Notes: a model not told the origin generated them from the sequence alone. A stretch of DNA of 64,000 nucleotides from G963676795 sp963677215 (GCA_963677215.1 OY781919.1:2542001-2606000), one strand, 5' to 3'. Shown: positions 40,568 through 50,468, numbered from the stretch's first letter. Made by a program: numbers and translations.

Positions 40568-41608
40568 ATGAGCGTACGTCTGACCTCATTGTCGCGCAGC
40601 GCCGGTTGAGCGGCCAAGATAGGTCCCGAGACCCTGACTCAGGTGCTGAGTCAGCTACCGACATTTGATCATCCCGACCTGCTATCGCAGGATATCCCCT
40701 TTGCCGATGCCGCGATCTACCGGATTAGCGAACATCAGGCGCTGGTTCAATCGGTCGACTTCTTCACCCCTGTGGTGGATGATCCCTACATCTACGGCCA
40801 GATAGCTGCGGCCAATTCACTCTCCGATATTTTTGCCATGGGCGCCAGGCCACTCACGGCTATGAATGTCATCTGCTTTCCGATTAACTGCCTCGATTCC
40901 GCAATTATGCTGAAGATTCTAGAGGGTGGGCAGGAACGGGTTCTGGCTGCCGGAGCCGTCATGGCCGGAGGTCATTCGATTGAGGATGATGAGCCCAAGT
41001 ATGGGCTTAGTGTGACCGGTCTGGTCGATCCGCAGAAGATGATCACCACCTGTGGTTGTTGCCCCGGCGACCGGATCTATCTGACCAAGCCATTGGGAAC
41101 CGGTCTTTTAACCACGGCCATCAAGGGGGAGGTGCTGAGCGAAACTGATATTCAGGATGCTATTGAGGGGATGATCACTCTGAACAGGGCGGCCTCGGAG
41201 GCGATGCTTGTCGCCGGAGCTTCGGCCTGTACCGATATCACCGGTTTTGGTCTGTTGGGCCATGCCACCGAGCTGGCTGCGGCAAGTCAGGTCGGACTCA
41301 AGGTCTATCTCGATCGGTTGCCTCGCTACGCTCAGGCCCTCGAGATGGCTTCGATGGGACTGGTGCCGCTTGGGGCTCACCGCAACCGGGACTACTATGG
41401 CGCGCGGATGGACGGACAGGATAGTTGTGATCCGTTGCTTGTTGATCTGTTCTGCGACCCTCAGACCTCGGGGGGGCTGCTGATCGCTATTGCTCCTGAG
41501 CGAGCTGGGCACCTTGAGGCTGAGTTCGTAGCGCGGGGCGTGAAGGCCCCCTGTATCGGCGAGGTGATAGCGCAAGGGCCGGGCCGCGTTCTGGTTGTTG
41601 AGGGCTGA
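40568..41608 (+). CDS. selD: Selenide, water dikinase (selenoprotein with Sec14)
   Basis: 346 residues when the in-frame TGA at 40607-40609 is read as selenocysteine: the N-terminus becomes SLSRSAG-U-AAKIGPETL. Sec replaces the catalytic cysteine of SelD and is followed at the right distance by catalytic Lys17. The ATG at 40568 begins right after the selB stop. A hairpin with a GGTGC loop lies at 40634-40654 as SECIS. SelD makes selenophosphate from selenide and ATP. Standard gene calling would start it falsely downstream at about 40643. Confidence 0.94.
40634..40654 (+). promoter_or_regulatory. Putative SECIS element of selD
   Basis: CTGACTCA/TGAGTCAG stem with loop GGTGC; the GGU of the loop lies about 33 bases after the UGA, inside the range known for bacterial SECIS elements. 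Confidence 0.65.
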
Positions 41609-41787
41609 TGTTCGGTTTCGGGCTCTGGGAGATCGGCCTGCTGCTGGTCATTGTTGCGGTCTTTTTCGGTCTGGGGAAGCGTAAGGCCAGTGTCCGCGAG
41701 TGCGGTCGGCTGTTTACCCTCTGGCGTCATTTCAGAACCGATCCAAGGCGTCTGCTCAGGTATCTGGGTAGCTGGTTTTTGCGTTGA
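41608..41787 (+). CDS. TatA/MttA-like small membrane protein (59 residues)
   Basis: N-terminal transmembrane helix, a FGLGKRK hinge, and a basic amphipathic helix, as in TatA/TatB proteins but short. The start overlaps the selD stop by 1 base (TGATG), so it is translated with selD. It may support Tat export, or be a degenerate relative; the two Tat-signal binding proteins in this window show the pathway is used. Confidence 0.6.
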   Translation: MFGFGLWEIGLLLVIVAVFFGLGKRKASVRECGRLFTLWRHFRTDPRRLLRYLGSWFLR

Positions 41788-41795
41788 AAACCTGT

Positions 41796-41888
41796 CTCAC
41801 GCGAAGCTGCGAAGAAAAGCTTTCAATAATCTAATCAGTGGTTGCCTGGTTTGGTTTATAACTTTGCGTATTCGCGCCTTCGCGTGAG
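41796..41888. repeat. REP-like interspersed repeat with inverted ends
   Basis: CTCACGCGAAG at 41796-41806 and CTTCGCGTGAG at 41878-41888 form an 11-bp inverted repeat with internal GCGAAGAAAAGC and TTGCGTATTCGCGCC-type sequence. It resembles the cgcgaag/ttcgcg repeats scattered in many bacterial genomes. No coding capacity. Confidence 0.55.
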
Positions 41889-41900
41889 GTCGATTACAAA

Positions 41901-41940
41901 AAAGAAAAGGCCAGCGAGATATCTCGCTGGCCTTTTCTTT
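41901..41940. terminator. Bidirectional terminator between the TatA-like gene and purC
   Basis: A perfect 40-base palindrome with arms ending in A-rich and T-rich tracts (AAAGAAAAGG...CCTTTTCTTT), between two convergent genes. Confidence 0.9.
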
Positions 41941-41960
41941 TGTCGGGCCGAAGCTGCTGT

Positions 41961-42842
41961 TTAGGCAGTCAGTTGCTTGAGCGCTTCGAGGTACTTCTCG
42001 CTGGTTTTCTGGATGATCTCAGTCGGCAGCTTTGGTGCTGGTGCTGTCTTGTTCCAGTCGAGGGTCTCCAGGTAATCGCGCAGGAACTGCTTGTCGAAGC
42101 TCGGTTGTGCGCCACCTGGCTGATACTGGTCCTTCGGCCAGAAGCGGGAGGAGTCCGGAGTCATCGCTTCGTCGATCCAGATCAGCTGGCCATCGAGCAT
42201 ACCGAATTCGAACTTGGTATCGGCAATGATGATCCCTTTGGTGTCGGCCAGTTCACGAGCGCGCTCATAGATCTTGATGCTGATGTCGCGAACCTGCTCG
42301 GCAATCTCCTGGCCGCAGATTTTGGCTGCCTGCTCGAAGGAGATGTTTTCATCATGCTCACCAAGTTCGGCCTTGGTCGACGGGGTGAACAGGGTTTCAG
42401 GGAGTTTGTCGCTCTGAACCAGGCCGGCTGGCAGTTGAATGCCGCAGACCGAACCCTGCTGCTGGTATTCTTTCCAGCCGCTGCCTGAGATGTACCCGCG
42501 AACAATGCATTCGACTGGCAGGGGGCTGGCTTTTTTGGTCAGCATGCTGCGTCCTTCGAGTTGATCCCGGTACTGATGAGTGATCGCCGGAAAGTCATCG
42601 ACCTCGGTGGAGATCAGGTGGTTTGGAATCAGATCTTTCATCTGCTCGAACCAGAATTTGGAGATCTGGGTCAGAACGTAGCCTTTCTGCGGAATCCCTT
42701 CCTGCATGATGACGTCGAATGCAGAAATACGATCACTGGTGACGATCAGAAGGTGCTCGCCAAGATCGTAGATATCGCGAACCTTTCCCTGGTTGACCAG
42801 CGTCAGTTCCGGGCAGTTGGTTTGTGTAAGGACGGGTGTCAT
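41961..42842 (-). CDS. purC: Phosphoribosylaminoimidazole-succinocarboxamide synthase (SAICAR synthetase)
   Basis: 293 residues from the ATG at 42842, chosen because AAGGAA precedes it and the conserved NQGKVRDIYDLGEHLLIVTSD region follows at once. Further motifs are ECIVRGYISGSGWKEY and LIWIDEAMTPDSSRFW. It joins aspartate to CAIR in purine synthesis, ATP-dependent. It lies 4 bases after the PpiD-like gene on the same strand, an odd operon partner. Confidence 0.96.
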   Translation of the reverse strand: MTPVLTQTNCPELTLVNQGKVRDIYDLGEHLLIVTSDRISAFDVIMQEGIPQKGYVLTQISKFWFEQMKDLIPNHLISTEVDDFPAITHQYRDQLEGRSMLTKKASPLPVECIVRGYISGSGWKEYQQQGSVCGIQLPAGLVQSDKLPETLFTPSTKAELGEHDENISFEQAAKICGQEIAEQVRDISIKIYERARELADTKGIIIADTKFEFGMLDGQLIWIDEAMTPDSSRFWPKDQYQPGGAQPSFDKQFLRDYLETLDWNKTAPAPKLPTEIIQKTSEKYLEALKQLTA

Positions 42843-42846
42843 AGTC

Positions 42847-44796
42847 TTATTCCTTGTTGGCAAATGCTGTCATCAGGTCCGGAATCAGGATCTCAATCTC
42901 GGCCTGACGGAGCAGTTCCTGCAGTTTATCATTGACGGCTTTATTCTTTTTCTGTTGCAGAACCTGGCTCTGCAACTGGGTCTTGGTCGCTTCGTCAACT
43001 GCCGTGAAGTCAGCGACCTTTGCTTCTTTCAGGGCTGCGACAAGGCTGCGATTGTTGATGTTGAAAACTTTTCCGGCCACCGGCTTTTCTTCGCTCAGCG
43101 AAAACGCCGCATTGGCAAGTTCTTCCGAATTGCCTATACGAGGAATAAAGGAACCGTAGCTGCGGTTGAAATCGCCGGTCTGCTCAATGTTGAGTTTCAG
43201 CTTTTTGGCGGCGGTTTCCAGGTTGTTTGCTTCAATCGCCTGGGTCAACAGCTGGTCGGCCAGTTCCTGAACCAGGGTCTCGGCCTGAGCCGCCCGGTAG
43301 GCTTGCTCAACGGCAACCTTGACCTCGCTCAGCTCGGGCAGTCGGCTCGGCTGGCGTTCCTTGATGGCGAACAGGAATACTCCGTCTCCGGTCTGGACCG
43401 GGCGGGCCAGCTCATTCTCCTGCAGTCTGAATGCCGCTTCGCTGATCTGATCATTACGGCCGATGCCGTCGATAGCGTCTCCGGCGGCAAACAGGCCGGT
43501 TTCCTTAACCCCAAGATCATTGGCCTTGGCGGCAGCGTCGAGATCGCCGCTTCTGCGGTTGATGTTATAGGCATCCATCGCCTTTTCGTAGGTCAGTTGG
43601 CGAGATTTTTCGGCTTTAAGGCCGTCCTTGACCCGGTCTATGACATCGGCGAGGGACTGGACCCCAGGCTCGATATATTCGTCAACCTTGATGATGTGGA
43701 AGCCGAACTGGGTTCTGATCACCTTGCTCAGCTGTCCCGGACGCAGGGCGAAGGCGGCCTCTTCGAATTCAGGCGCCGTCATGCCGCGGCCGAAGTAACC
43801 AAGCTCACCTCCCTGGGCGGCATTGTTTTTGTCATCCGAGTTGGCTTTGGCCAGGACCGCAAAATCGGCACCTTCGTTGAGCTGTTTGAGCAGTTTTTCG
43901 GCCAGTTCCTCACGCTTGGTGACGGTGGCTTCATCTGCATCAGGTGCGACGCGCAGCAGAATGTGGGCCGCTTTGACCTGCTCCTTGATTTCAAACTGAT
44001 CAAGGTTACGCCGGTAATAGCGATCGAGATCTTCGTCGCTGAAGGTCGGAACCTCATTTTCATAGCGGGCCGGATCGAACTGCAGGTAACGCAGGGAGAC
44101 CTTTTCCGGAATGCGGAACATTTCCTGATTGGCGGCGAAGTAATCGGCCAGACCATCTTCAGTGACTTCTACCTTGTTTTCGACCAGGGCAGGAGTCAGC
44201 CAGACAAAGTTCAGGTTGATTGCGTCGCTGGCTTCGTGGAAAGCGCTTTGGAGTTCCTCGTCGCTTAAGCTGATATCTTTCTGCAGAGCCTGCTGGACTT
44301 TTTGGGTCAGCAGGGCCCGTTTCTGTGAATTCTCAAACTGCTCAGGCGTCATGCGCTGGTAGCTGAGGACCTCAAGATAGCGGTCACGGCTGAAGGTACC
44401 GTCAACCTTGAAGGCATCATACTGGGCGATGCTGTCGATCAATTCCTGGCTGCTGACAGAAATTCCCAGCTTGTCGGCCTGCTGAATGAGCAGGGCCTGC
44501 TCGACAAGTTGCTGGAGCGCCTGCTTAGGCAGGTTTAGCTGTTTTTCCAGAGTTGCGTTGAAATTGCCCTGATAGATGCTTTGGTACAGATTGTAGAGAT
44601 TGCTATATGCCGTCTGAAAACTGTTGTAGCTGATCTCTTCTCCGTTGACCCGCGCAGCGACATCACCGGCTTGTGGGGCCCCCTTGTCTTGTGGGGCGGT
44701 CAACATGGTGTAGCCGATGACAAAACTCAGAATGATCAAACCAAAAACGACTTTGATTGTGACCGACTTTTGCTTGGTTCTGACAAAATCAAGCAT
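42847..44796 (-). CDS. PpiD/SurA-type membrane-anchored peptidyl-prolyl isomerase
   Basis: 649 residues. An N-terminal transmembrane helix (about 14-33) anchors a SurA-N-like region (about 40-190), then a parvulin domain near 262-365 (IKEQVKAAHILLRV to GFHIIKVDEYIEPG) and a second region that may be a degenerate parvulin. It should assist folding of exported proteins at the outer face of the inner membrane. Length and layout fit PpiD. Confidence 0.88.
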   Translation of the reverse strand: MLDFVRTKQKSVTIKVVFGLIILSFVIGYTMLTAPQDKGAPQAGDVAARVNGEEISYNSFQTAYSNLYNLYQSIYQGNFNATLEKQLNLPKQALQQLVEQALLIQQADKLGISVSSQELIDSIAQYDAFKVDGTFSRDRYLEVLSYQRMTPEQFENSQKRALLTQKVQQALQKDISLSDEELQSAFHEASDAINLNFVWLTPALVENKVEVTEDGLADYFAANQEMFRIPEKVSLRYLQFDPARYENEVPTFSDEDLDRYYRRNLDQFEIKEQVKAAHILLRVAPDADEATVTKREELAEKLLKQLNEGADFAVLAKANSDDKNNAAQGGELGYFGRGMTAPEFEEAAFALRPGQLSKVIRTQFGFHIIKVDEYIEPGVQSLADVIDRVKDGLKAEKSRQLTYEKAMDAYNINRRSGDLDAAAKANDLGVKETGLFAAGDAIDGIGRNDQISEAAFRLQENELARPVQTGDGVFLFAIKERQPSRLPELSEVKVAVEQAYRAAQAETLVQELADQLLTQAIEANNLETAAKKLKLNIEQTGDFNRSYGSFIPRIGNSEELANAAFSLSEEKPVAGKVFNINNRSLVAALKEAKVADFTAVDEATKTQLQSQVLQQKKNKAVNDKLQELLRQAEIEILIPDLMTAFANKE

Positions 44797-45012
44797 CGCG
44801 CTTAAGACTCCTCAGGAAAAGGTTGATAATAACTGTTCTGATTTCATAAAAAAACAGCCTCGCATGTTAGACACCAATGCGCGTGAATGCAATCATTTTT
44901 TGCTTGCTTAACACTTGCCTAAAGATCCCGTGTTTGCTAGAGTGGCCGGGTTTTTGGAGCCGTGAAAACGGGGTTTTTCAATAGCTGCTTATTAGCCTGA
45001 CAGGACATTTCA

Positions 45013-46059
45013 ATGTTTAATATTTTTGATGCTGTTTGGGGGATGTTTTCCAACGATCTGGCGATCGATCTCGGGACCGCCAACACGCTGGTTTATATGA
45101 AGGGGAAGGGGGTCGTCGTCAGTGAACCTTCGGTTGTCGCTGTCAAGACCGGGATCGCCGGCCAGCGTAAGGTGTTGGCTGTCGGCAAGGATGCCAAGGA
45201 GATGCTGGGGCGTACACCGGGGAGTATCGTCGCTATCCGTCCGATGAAAGACGGTGTTATCGCCGACTTTGATTATACCGAAGAGATGCTGCGCTATTTT
45301 ATCCGCAAGGTGCATAATCGCAAGACCCTGGTGCGGCCGCGCATCGTCATCTGTGTGCCGTCCGGAATCACCCAGGTCGAAAAACGTGCTGTGCGTGAAT
45401 CGGCCGAATCGGCAGGTGCCCGTGAGGTTTACCTTATCGAAGAGCCGATGGCCGCAGCGATCGGTGCCGGTCTGCCGATTACCGAAGCCTCGGGCAACAT
45501 GATCGTCGATATCGGTGGAGGCACAACCGAGGTGGCTGTGATTTCGCTGGCCGGTATTGTCTATGCCGAGAGTGTCCGAGTCGGTGGCGACAAGCTTGAT
45601 GAAGCAATTGTGCAGTACATGAAGCGTAAATATAACCTGCTGATCGGCGAGCGGACTGCTGAAGCTGTCAAGATCGGTATCGGCAATGTCTATAAGGTCG
45701 ACGATACGGTTGTGAAGATGGAGATCAAGGGGCGGGACCTGGTCAGCGGTATTCCCAAGACCATGGAAGTCTGTTCTGACGAGATCCGCGAGGCGATGTC
45801 CGAGCCGGTCAATACTATTGTTGAAGCGGTGCGCATTGCCCTGGAACGGACCCCCCCGGAACTGGCCGCTGATATCGTTGATAAAGGGATCGTTCTGGCT
45901 GGTGGCGGAGCCTATCTGAAGAACCTGGATGTTCTGCTGCGTGAACAGACCGGTCTGCCGGTTGTTGTTGCTGAAGATCCTCTGTCCTGTGTTGCTTTCG
46001 GTTCCGGTGCGGTTCTGGATGAAATTGATCTGCTCAAGCAGGTTGCTGTTGCGTCCTGA
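45013..46059 (+). CDS. mreB: Rod-shape determining protein MreB
   Basis: 348 residues, actin-like fold with DLGTANTLVY (phosphate 1), VDIGGGTTEVAVISL (phosphate 2) and the adenosine motif VLAGGGAYLKNLD. Forms membrane-associated filaments that guide cell-wall synthesis. First gene of the mreBCD-mrdA-rodA cluster. Confidence 0.98.
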   Translation: MFNIFDAVWGMFSNDLAIDLGTANTLVYMKGKGVVVSEPSVVAVKTGIAGQRKVLAVGKDAKEMLGRTPGSIVAIRPMKDGVIADFDYTEEMLRYFIRKVHNRKTLVRPRIVICVPSGITQVEKRAVRESAESAGAREVYLIEEPMAAAIGAGLPITEASGNMIVDIGGGTTEVAVISLAGIVYAESVRVGGDKLDEAIVQYMKRKYNLLIGERTAEAVKIGIGNVYKVDDTVVKMEIKGRDLVSGIPKTMEVCSDEIREAMSEPVNTIVEAVRIALERTPPELAADIVDKGIVLAGGGAYLKNLDVLLREQTGLPVVVAEDPLSCVAFGSGAVLDEIDLLKQVAVAS

Positions 46060-46170
46060 TCAATTTCGATCGCCCACATTTTATTAATCGGTACGGGGGG
46101 ATCTGTTCGGGTCCCCCCGTTTGCCGTTTTGCCTGAATAACAACGGCATTTCTTCCCAGTTGGAGCAGGG

Positions 46171-46989
46171 ATGTTTGACCTGTTTAGACGTTATCGTTTC
46201 CTTTTTCTGGCGGTCCTCCTGTTGCTGGCGACCGTAATCCTCTATTCCTATAATCTGCGCAAGAAAACGACGACGACTTTTTTCGAACGTGCCGTTTTGA
46301 CCTTTGCTGCTCCTTTTCAGTCCGCGATCGATTCGACGTCCGATTCTGTTAAAGGAGTTTGGAACAACTACATCTGGTTGGTCGAGACCCGTCAGCACAA
46401 CCTTGATCTCGAAAAGCAAAATGGCGAACTGCGGGCAAAGCTGAATCAGATGAGAGAATATGAGCTTGAAAATGAGCGTCTCAAGCGTCTGCTCGCTTTT
46501 GTCGACGATCTGGATATGGCCGCCCTGCCGGCGCAGGTCGTCGGGGAAGATGCCAGTAACTGGGCGCGGACGATTATCATCGACAAGGGCACCAGCGCCG
46601 GCTTGAAGAACGGTCTGGCCGTGGTCGCGGCCGACGGCGTGGTCGGACGGATCATCAAGATTTCTGCCAACAGTGCTCGTGTGCTGCTGATCACCGATGC
46701 CTCCTCCGCTGTTGCATCGCTGGTGCAGCGTACCAGAACCCGTGGCGTCGCCCGGGGGCGGGGAGAAGACCTGTCGGTCGAATACAGCCTGCGCAGTGCC
46801 GATATTCAGGCTGGCGACCTGCTGGTGACTTCGGGGATGGGAGGCATCTTTCCCAAGGGGCTGCCGATCGGCAGGATCGAAACGGTCGAGAAGGATCAGT
46901 ACGGACTCTTTCAGCGTCTTTCGGCAACGACGACGGTCGATTTTTCTCACCTTGAAGAGGTGCTGGTCATCGTCGGGAATCCCTTATGA
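46171..46989 (+). CDS. mreC: Rod-shape determining protein MreC
   Basis: 272 residues: an N-terminal membrane helix (about 7-25), a coiled coil (about 65-110), then the beta-rich periplasmic part with DKGTSAGLKNGLAVV and TSGMGGIFPKGLPIG. Links MreB to PBP2. Overlaps mreD by 4 bases. Confidence 0.95.
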   Translation: MFDLFRRYRFLFLAVLLLLATVILYSYNLRKKTTTTFFERAVLTFAAPFQSAIDSTSDSVKGVWNNYIWLVETRQHNLDLEKQNGELRAKLNQMREYELENERLKRLLAFVDDLDMAALPAQVVGEDASNWARTIIIDKGTSAGLKNGLAVVAADGVVGRIIKISANSARVLLITDASSAVASLVQRTRTRGVARGRGEDLSVEYSLRSADIQAGDLLVTSGMGGIFPKGLPIGRIETVEKDQYGLFQRLSATTTVDFSHLEEVLVIVGNPL

Positions 46990-47522
46990 GGCGCTTTTTC
47001 TTCTATCTGCTGTTGGCCCTGCTTTTCGCTCTGTTGCAGACGAGTGTCTTTCCACTGTTCTTTTCCCCTGACTGGCGACCGAGTTTGATTCTGCTGCTTG
47101 TCCTTTACGTCGGTCTGCGCGAACCGAGCCTCAGGGCCGTTGTTACCTGCCTTTTTCTCGGAGCCATCCAGGATAGCTTCTGTGGTCACAGCGTCGGCCT
47201 CTATCTGACCGTTTATCTGACTATTCTGCTGATTGTTCTGGGGCTGTCAGAACAGCTGAATATCGAGAGTTCGCCGTTGCTGCTGGCGCTGGTTGCGGGA
47301 GGTACGCTGGTGGAGAATCTGCTGCTCTGGTTCTACCTGACTGTTCTGGCCGATTCTGCACCCGCTCTGCATATTCTGCTTCCCGGTGTGCCGCAACAGT
47401 TGGGTGTCAATCTGCTAGCCGCGTTGCTGTTGCTGGCGCTGTTGGCCCGGGTTAAGCGGATGTTCGGTCTGCGCCGAGGTTTTACCTCGCTGGTTGTTGT
47501 AGGGAGAGATCATGTCTCTTGA
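46986..47522 (+). CDS. mreD: Rod-shape determining protein MreD
   Basis: 178 residues, about five membrane helices, starting MRRFFFYLLLALLFALLQT, with FLGAIQDSFCGHSVGLY typical for MreD. Start overlaps the mreC stop; end overlaps mrdA by 11 bases. Confidence 0.92.
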   Translation: MRRFFFYLLLALLFALLQTSVFPLFFSPDWRPSLILLLVLYVGLREPSLRAVVTCLFLGAIQDSFCGHSVGLYLTVYLTILLIVLGLSEQLNIESSPLLLALVAGGTLVENLLLWFYLTVLADSAPALHILLPGVPQQLGVNLLAALLLLALLARVKRMFGLRRGFTSLVVVGRDHVS

Positions 47523-49374
47523 TGGGAAATGGTCCGACCTGCCGATTATCCAGCGCCGTTTCTTTATCTATACGCTTGCGGCGACCCTGGTTTTTGCCCT
47601 GCTGCTGTTGCGTATCTGGTATCTGCAGGTCATTAGTTACGATGATCTGCAGGAACGTTCTGTTCGTAACCGGACCCGCATGCTGAGCCTGGATGCCCCG
47701 CGCGGCCCTATCTTTGACCGCAACGGGATATTGCTGGTCGACAGCAGGCCAGCCTTTCAGATTTCAGTGATGCGTCAGGATGTCGAGGACAAGGACCAAT
47801 TGTTGCAATCTCTGGCGGAACTGCTGGATGTCGAAGTGGCAGATCTGGAACAACGCTGGCAGGAAGGGAGGCGTTTTCCAGTCTACCGGCCGATTCCGCT
47901 GGCCAGTGATGTCACTCGGGAGATGATGGAGCGGGTTCAGGAGCATAGTTTCGATCTGCCCGGTGTTATTGTTGAGGTCCTGCCGATTCGTGACTATCTC
48001 AACAGCGGCGAAGCGGCCCATCTGATCGGCTACCTGGGAGAAATCACTGAGGCAGAGTTGCGCAGTGCTGAGTTTCAGGATTATCGCGGTGGTGACTTCG
48101 TCGGCAAGACGGCTCTGGAGAGGGCTTTTGAGCCTTATCTGCGCGGTCACAAGGGGGAGCGTCTGGTCGAGGTAGACGTTAAGGGGAAGTTGATGCGTCA
48201 GCTGCAGATGGAAGCTCCGCGCCCTGGGAACAAGGTTTTCCTGACCATTGATGAAGAGCTGCAACAGGCGGCCGGAGCTGCATTCGGTGAGGAGTCCGGG
48301 GCGGCGGTTGCTCTCGATGTCAGGACCGGTGATGTTCTGGCGATGGTCAGCCGTCCGAGTTTTGATCCGGCTCTGTTTGCCAAGGGGATTGATGCTGAGG
48401 AGTGGAATGCTCTGGCCAAGGATAAGCGCTTTCCGTTGCAGAACAAGGTCATCGCCGGTCAGTATCCCCCGGGATCGACGTTTAAGATGATCGTTGCCCT
48501 TGCCGCTATGCGGGAAGGGATTGCCGGGCCTGAGCACAAGGTCTACTGTAATGGTGCCTATGAGGTCGGCGGCAGCCGTTACCGTTGCTGGAAACGTTAC
48601 GGTCACGGTGATACCGATATGATCAAGGCGCTGCGGGAGAGCTGTGACGTCTGGTTCTATGAGGTCGGGCTGGAGCTGGGGATCGACAAGCTGTCGCAGG
48701 CGGCTCGTGAGTTCGGATTGGGGGCGCCGGTCGGCTATCCGCTGCCGGGTGAGAAATCCGGGGTGATGCCGAGCCAGGAATGGAAGCACGAACGCTATAA
48801 TAAACCCTGGTATGCCGGCGAAACGGTTATTGCCTCGATCGGGCAGGGGTTTGTGCTGGCGACTCCATTACAGCTGGCAGTCATGACGGCGGCTCTGGCA
48901 AATCAGGGCAATGTCCTCAAGCCGAATGTGATCAGCAGGGTCGAAGACTGGGACGGTCAACTGCTGATGAAGTCGGAACCCGAGGTTGTCAGAAAACTTG
49001 AGTATTCCCTTCAGGCCTGGGATGCGGTGCGCAAGGGGATGGTGCAGGTTGTCAATGACCGGCGCGGAACCGGGACCTACGCCCAGCTTGAAGAGGCGAC
49101 AGTTGCCGGCAAGTCGGGGACCTCTCAGGTGGTCAGAAGAAAGTCGGATGAAGAGGAAGAAGAGGAGGATGACGGAAGGATTCCTTATCGCTTCAGACCT
49201 CATGCGCTGTTTGTCGCCTACGCTCCGGCCGAAAAGCCTGAAATTGCTGTTGCCGTTGTTGTCGAACACGGTGAATCGGGCGGGCGGGCTGCCGGACCGG
49301 TTGCTCAGAAGATCATTCAGCGTTACCTCGAACTGAAGGAACAGCGTGCAGCACAAGCCGGAGGTGCTCAATGA
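47512..49374 (+). CDS. mrdA: Penicillin-binding protein 2 (elongation transpeptidase)
   Basis: 620 residues. A membrane helix (about 19-40), a dimerisation region with RGPIFDRNG (64-72), and the transpeptidase domain with the active-site serine in STFK (322-325) and KSGT near 535. A very acidic run (about 546-553, mostly Glu and Asp) follows KSGTSQVV. Crosslinks peptidoglycan together with RodA, whose gene overlaps by 4 bases. Confidence 0.95.
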   Translation: MSLDGKWSDLPIIQRRFFIYTLAATLVFALLLLRIWYLQVISYDDLQERSVRNRTRMLSLDAPRGPIFDRNGILLVDSRPAFQISVMRQDVEDKDQLLQSLAELLDVEVADLEQRWQEGRRFPVYRPIPLASDVTREMMERVQEHSFDLPGVIVEVLPIRDYLNSGEAAHLIGYLGEITEAELRSAEFQDYRGGDFVGKTALERAFEPYLRGHKGERLVEVDVKGKLMRQLQMEAPRPGNKVFLTIDEELQQAAGAAFGEESGAAVALDVRTGDVLAMVSRPSFDPALFAKGIDAEEWNALAKDKRFPLQNKVIAGQYPPGSTFKMIVALAAMREGIAGPEHKVYCNGAYEVGGSRYRCWKRYGHGDTDMIKALRESCDVWFYEVGLELGIDKLSQAAREFGLGAPVGYPLPGEKSGVMPSQEWKHERYNKPWYAGETVIASIGQGFVLATPLQLAVMTAALANQGNVLKPNVISRVEDWDGQLLMKSEPEVVRKLEYSLQAWDAVRKGMVQVVNDRRGTGTYAQLEEATVAGKSGTSQVVRRKSDEEEEEEDDGRIPYRFRPHALFVAYAPAEKPEIAVAVVVEHGESGGRAAGPVAQKIIQRYLELKEQRAAQAGGAQ

Positions 49375-50468
49375 TAGATCGTCGTCTGATTATCAATTTC
49401 GACTGGGTTCTGCTGCTTATTGTTGTCGCTCTTGCCGGTGTCGGAATTTTTAACCTTTACAGTGCGACCTTGAGTTGGGGAGCCATGTCGGCACCACTTT
49501 ACCTGAAGCAGGGACTCTGGCTGCTCGGTGGCGTGCTTATCGCCCTGTTTATTTGCCTGTTTGACTATCGTCACCTGGAATATTTCGCTCTTCACTTTTA
49601 TGTCCTGAGTATCGGTATGCTGGTCTTTGTCCTGACCCTCGGACATACCTCGATGGGGGCAACCCGCTGGATCAACCTCGGTTTTTTCAATCTGCAGCCG
49701 AGCGAGGTCATCAAGCTGGCCGTCGTCCTGGTTCTGGCCCGTATTTTTTCGCGCACGGTGACATTGCAGGGCTATGGATTCTTTGAGCTGTGGCTGCCGG
49801 CCTTTCTGATTCTGCTCCCGGTGGGCCTAATTCTCAAACAGCCCGATCTGGGTACGGCACTGATGGTTATCTTTATTGCCGGGAGCATGCTGCTGTTTGC
49901 CGGAGTGCGCAGAAAGACCATGCTCGCACTTTTTATCATCGGCCTGATCGCTGTTTCCGCAGGCTGGTTCGGTCTGCATGATTACCAGCGCGCCCGGGTC
50001 ATGACCTTTCTGAATCCGGAAGCCGATCCTCTGGGTTCCGGCTATCACATCATCCAGTCGAAGATAGCAGTCGGCAGCGGTGGTCTGGTGGGCAAGGGGT
50101 TTGCTCAGGGCAGCCAGTCGCAACTCTCTTTTCTGCCTGAGCGTCACACCGACTTTGCCTTTTCCGTCTTTGCTGAAGAGTGGGGTTTTGTTGGCTGTCT
50201 GGTCCTGCTCACCTGTTATCTGTTCATGATCGCCTGGGGGCTCTACATCGCCAGACAGGCGTCTGATCGCTTCGGGATGTTTCTGGCTCTGGGGGTGACG
50301 GCAATGACCTTCTGGCATATCGTCGTCAATCTGGGAATGGTTATCGGCCTGCTACCCGTTGTCGGTGTTCCGCTGCCGCTCTTCTCCTACGGCGGAACCA
50401 GTATGGTGACGACCATGATCGGTGTCGGGTTGCTGATGAATGTGAGCATGCGGCGCTTCATGTTCTAG
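49371..50468 (+). CDS. rodA: Peptidoglycan glycosyltransferase RodA
   Basis: 365 residues, about ten membrane helices, SEDS-family motifs GATRWINLGFFNLQPSE and the C-terminal GVPLPLFSYGGTSM. Polymerises lipid II for cell elongation as partner of PBP2 encoded just before. Confidence 0.96.
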   Translation: MIDRRLIINFDWVLLLIVVALAGVGIFNLYSATLSWGAMSAPLYLKQGLWLLGGVLIALFICLFDYRHLEYFALHFYVLSIGMLVFVLTLGHTSMGATRWINLGFFNLQPSEVIKLAVVLVLARIFSRTVTLQGYGFFELWLPAFLILLPVGLILKQPDLGTALMVIFIAGSMLLFAGVRRKTMLALFIIGLIAVSAGWFGLHDYQRARVMTFLNPEADPLGSGYHIIQSKIAVGSGGLVGKGFAQGSQSQLSFLPERHTDFAFSVFAEEWGFVGCLVLLTCYLFMIAWGLYIARQASDRFGMFLALGVTAMTFWHIVVNLGMVIGLLPVVGVPLPLFSYGGTSMVTTMIGVGLLMNVSMRRFMF

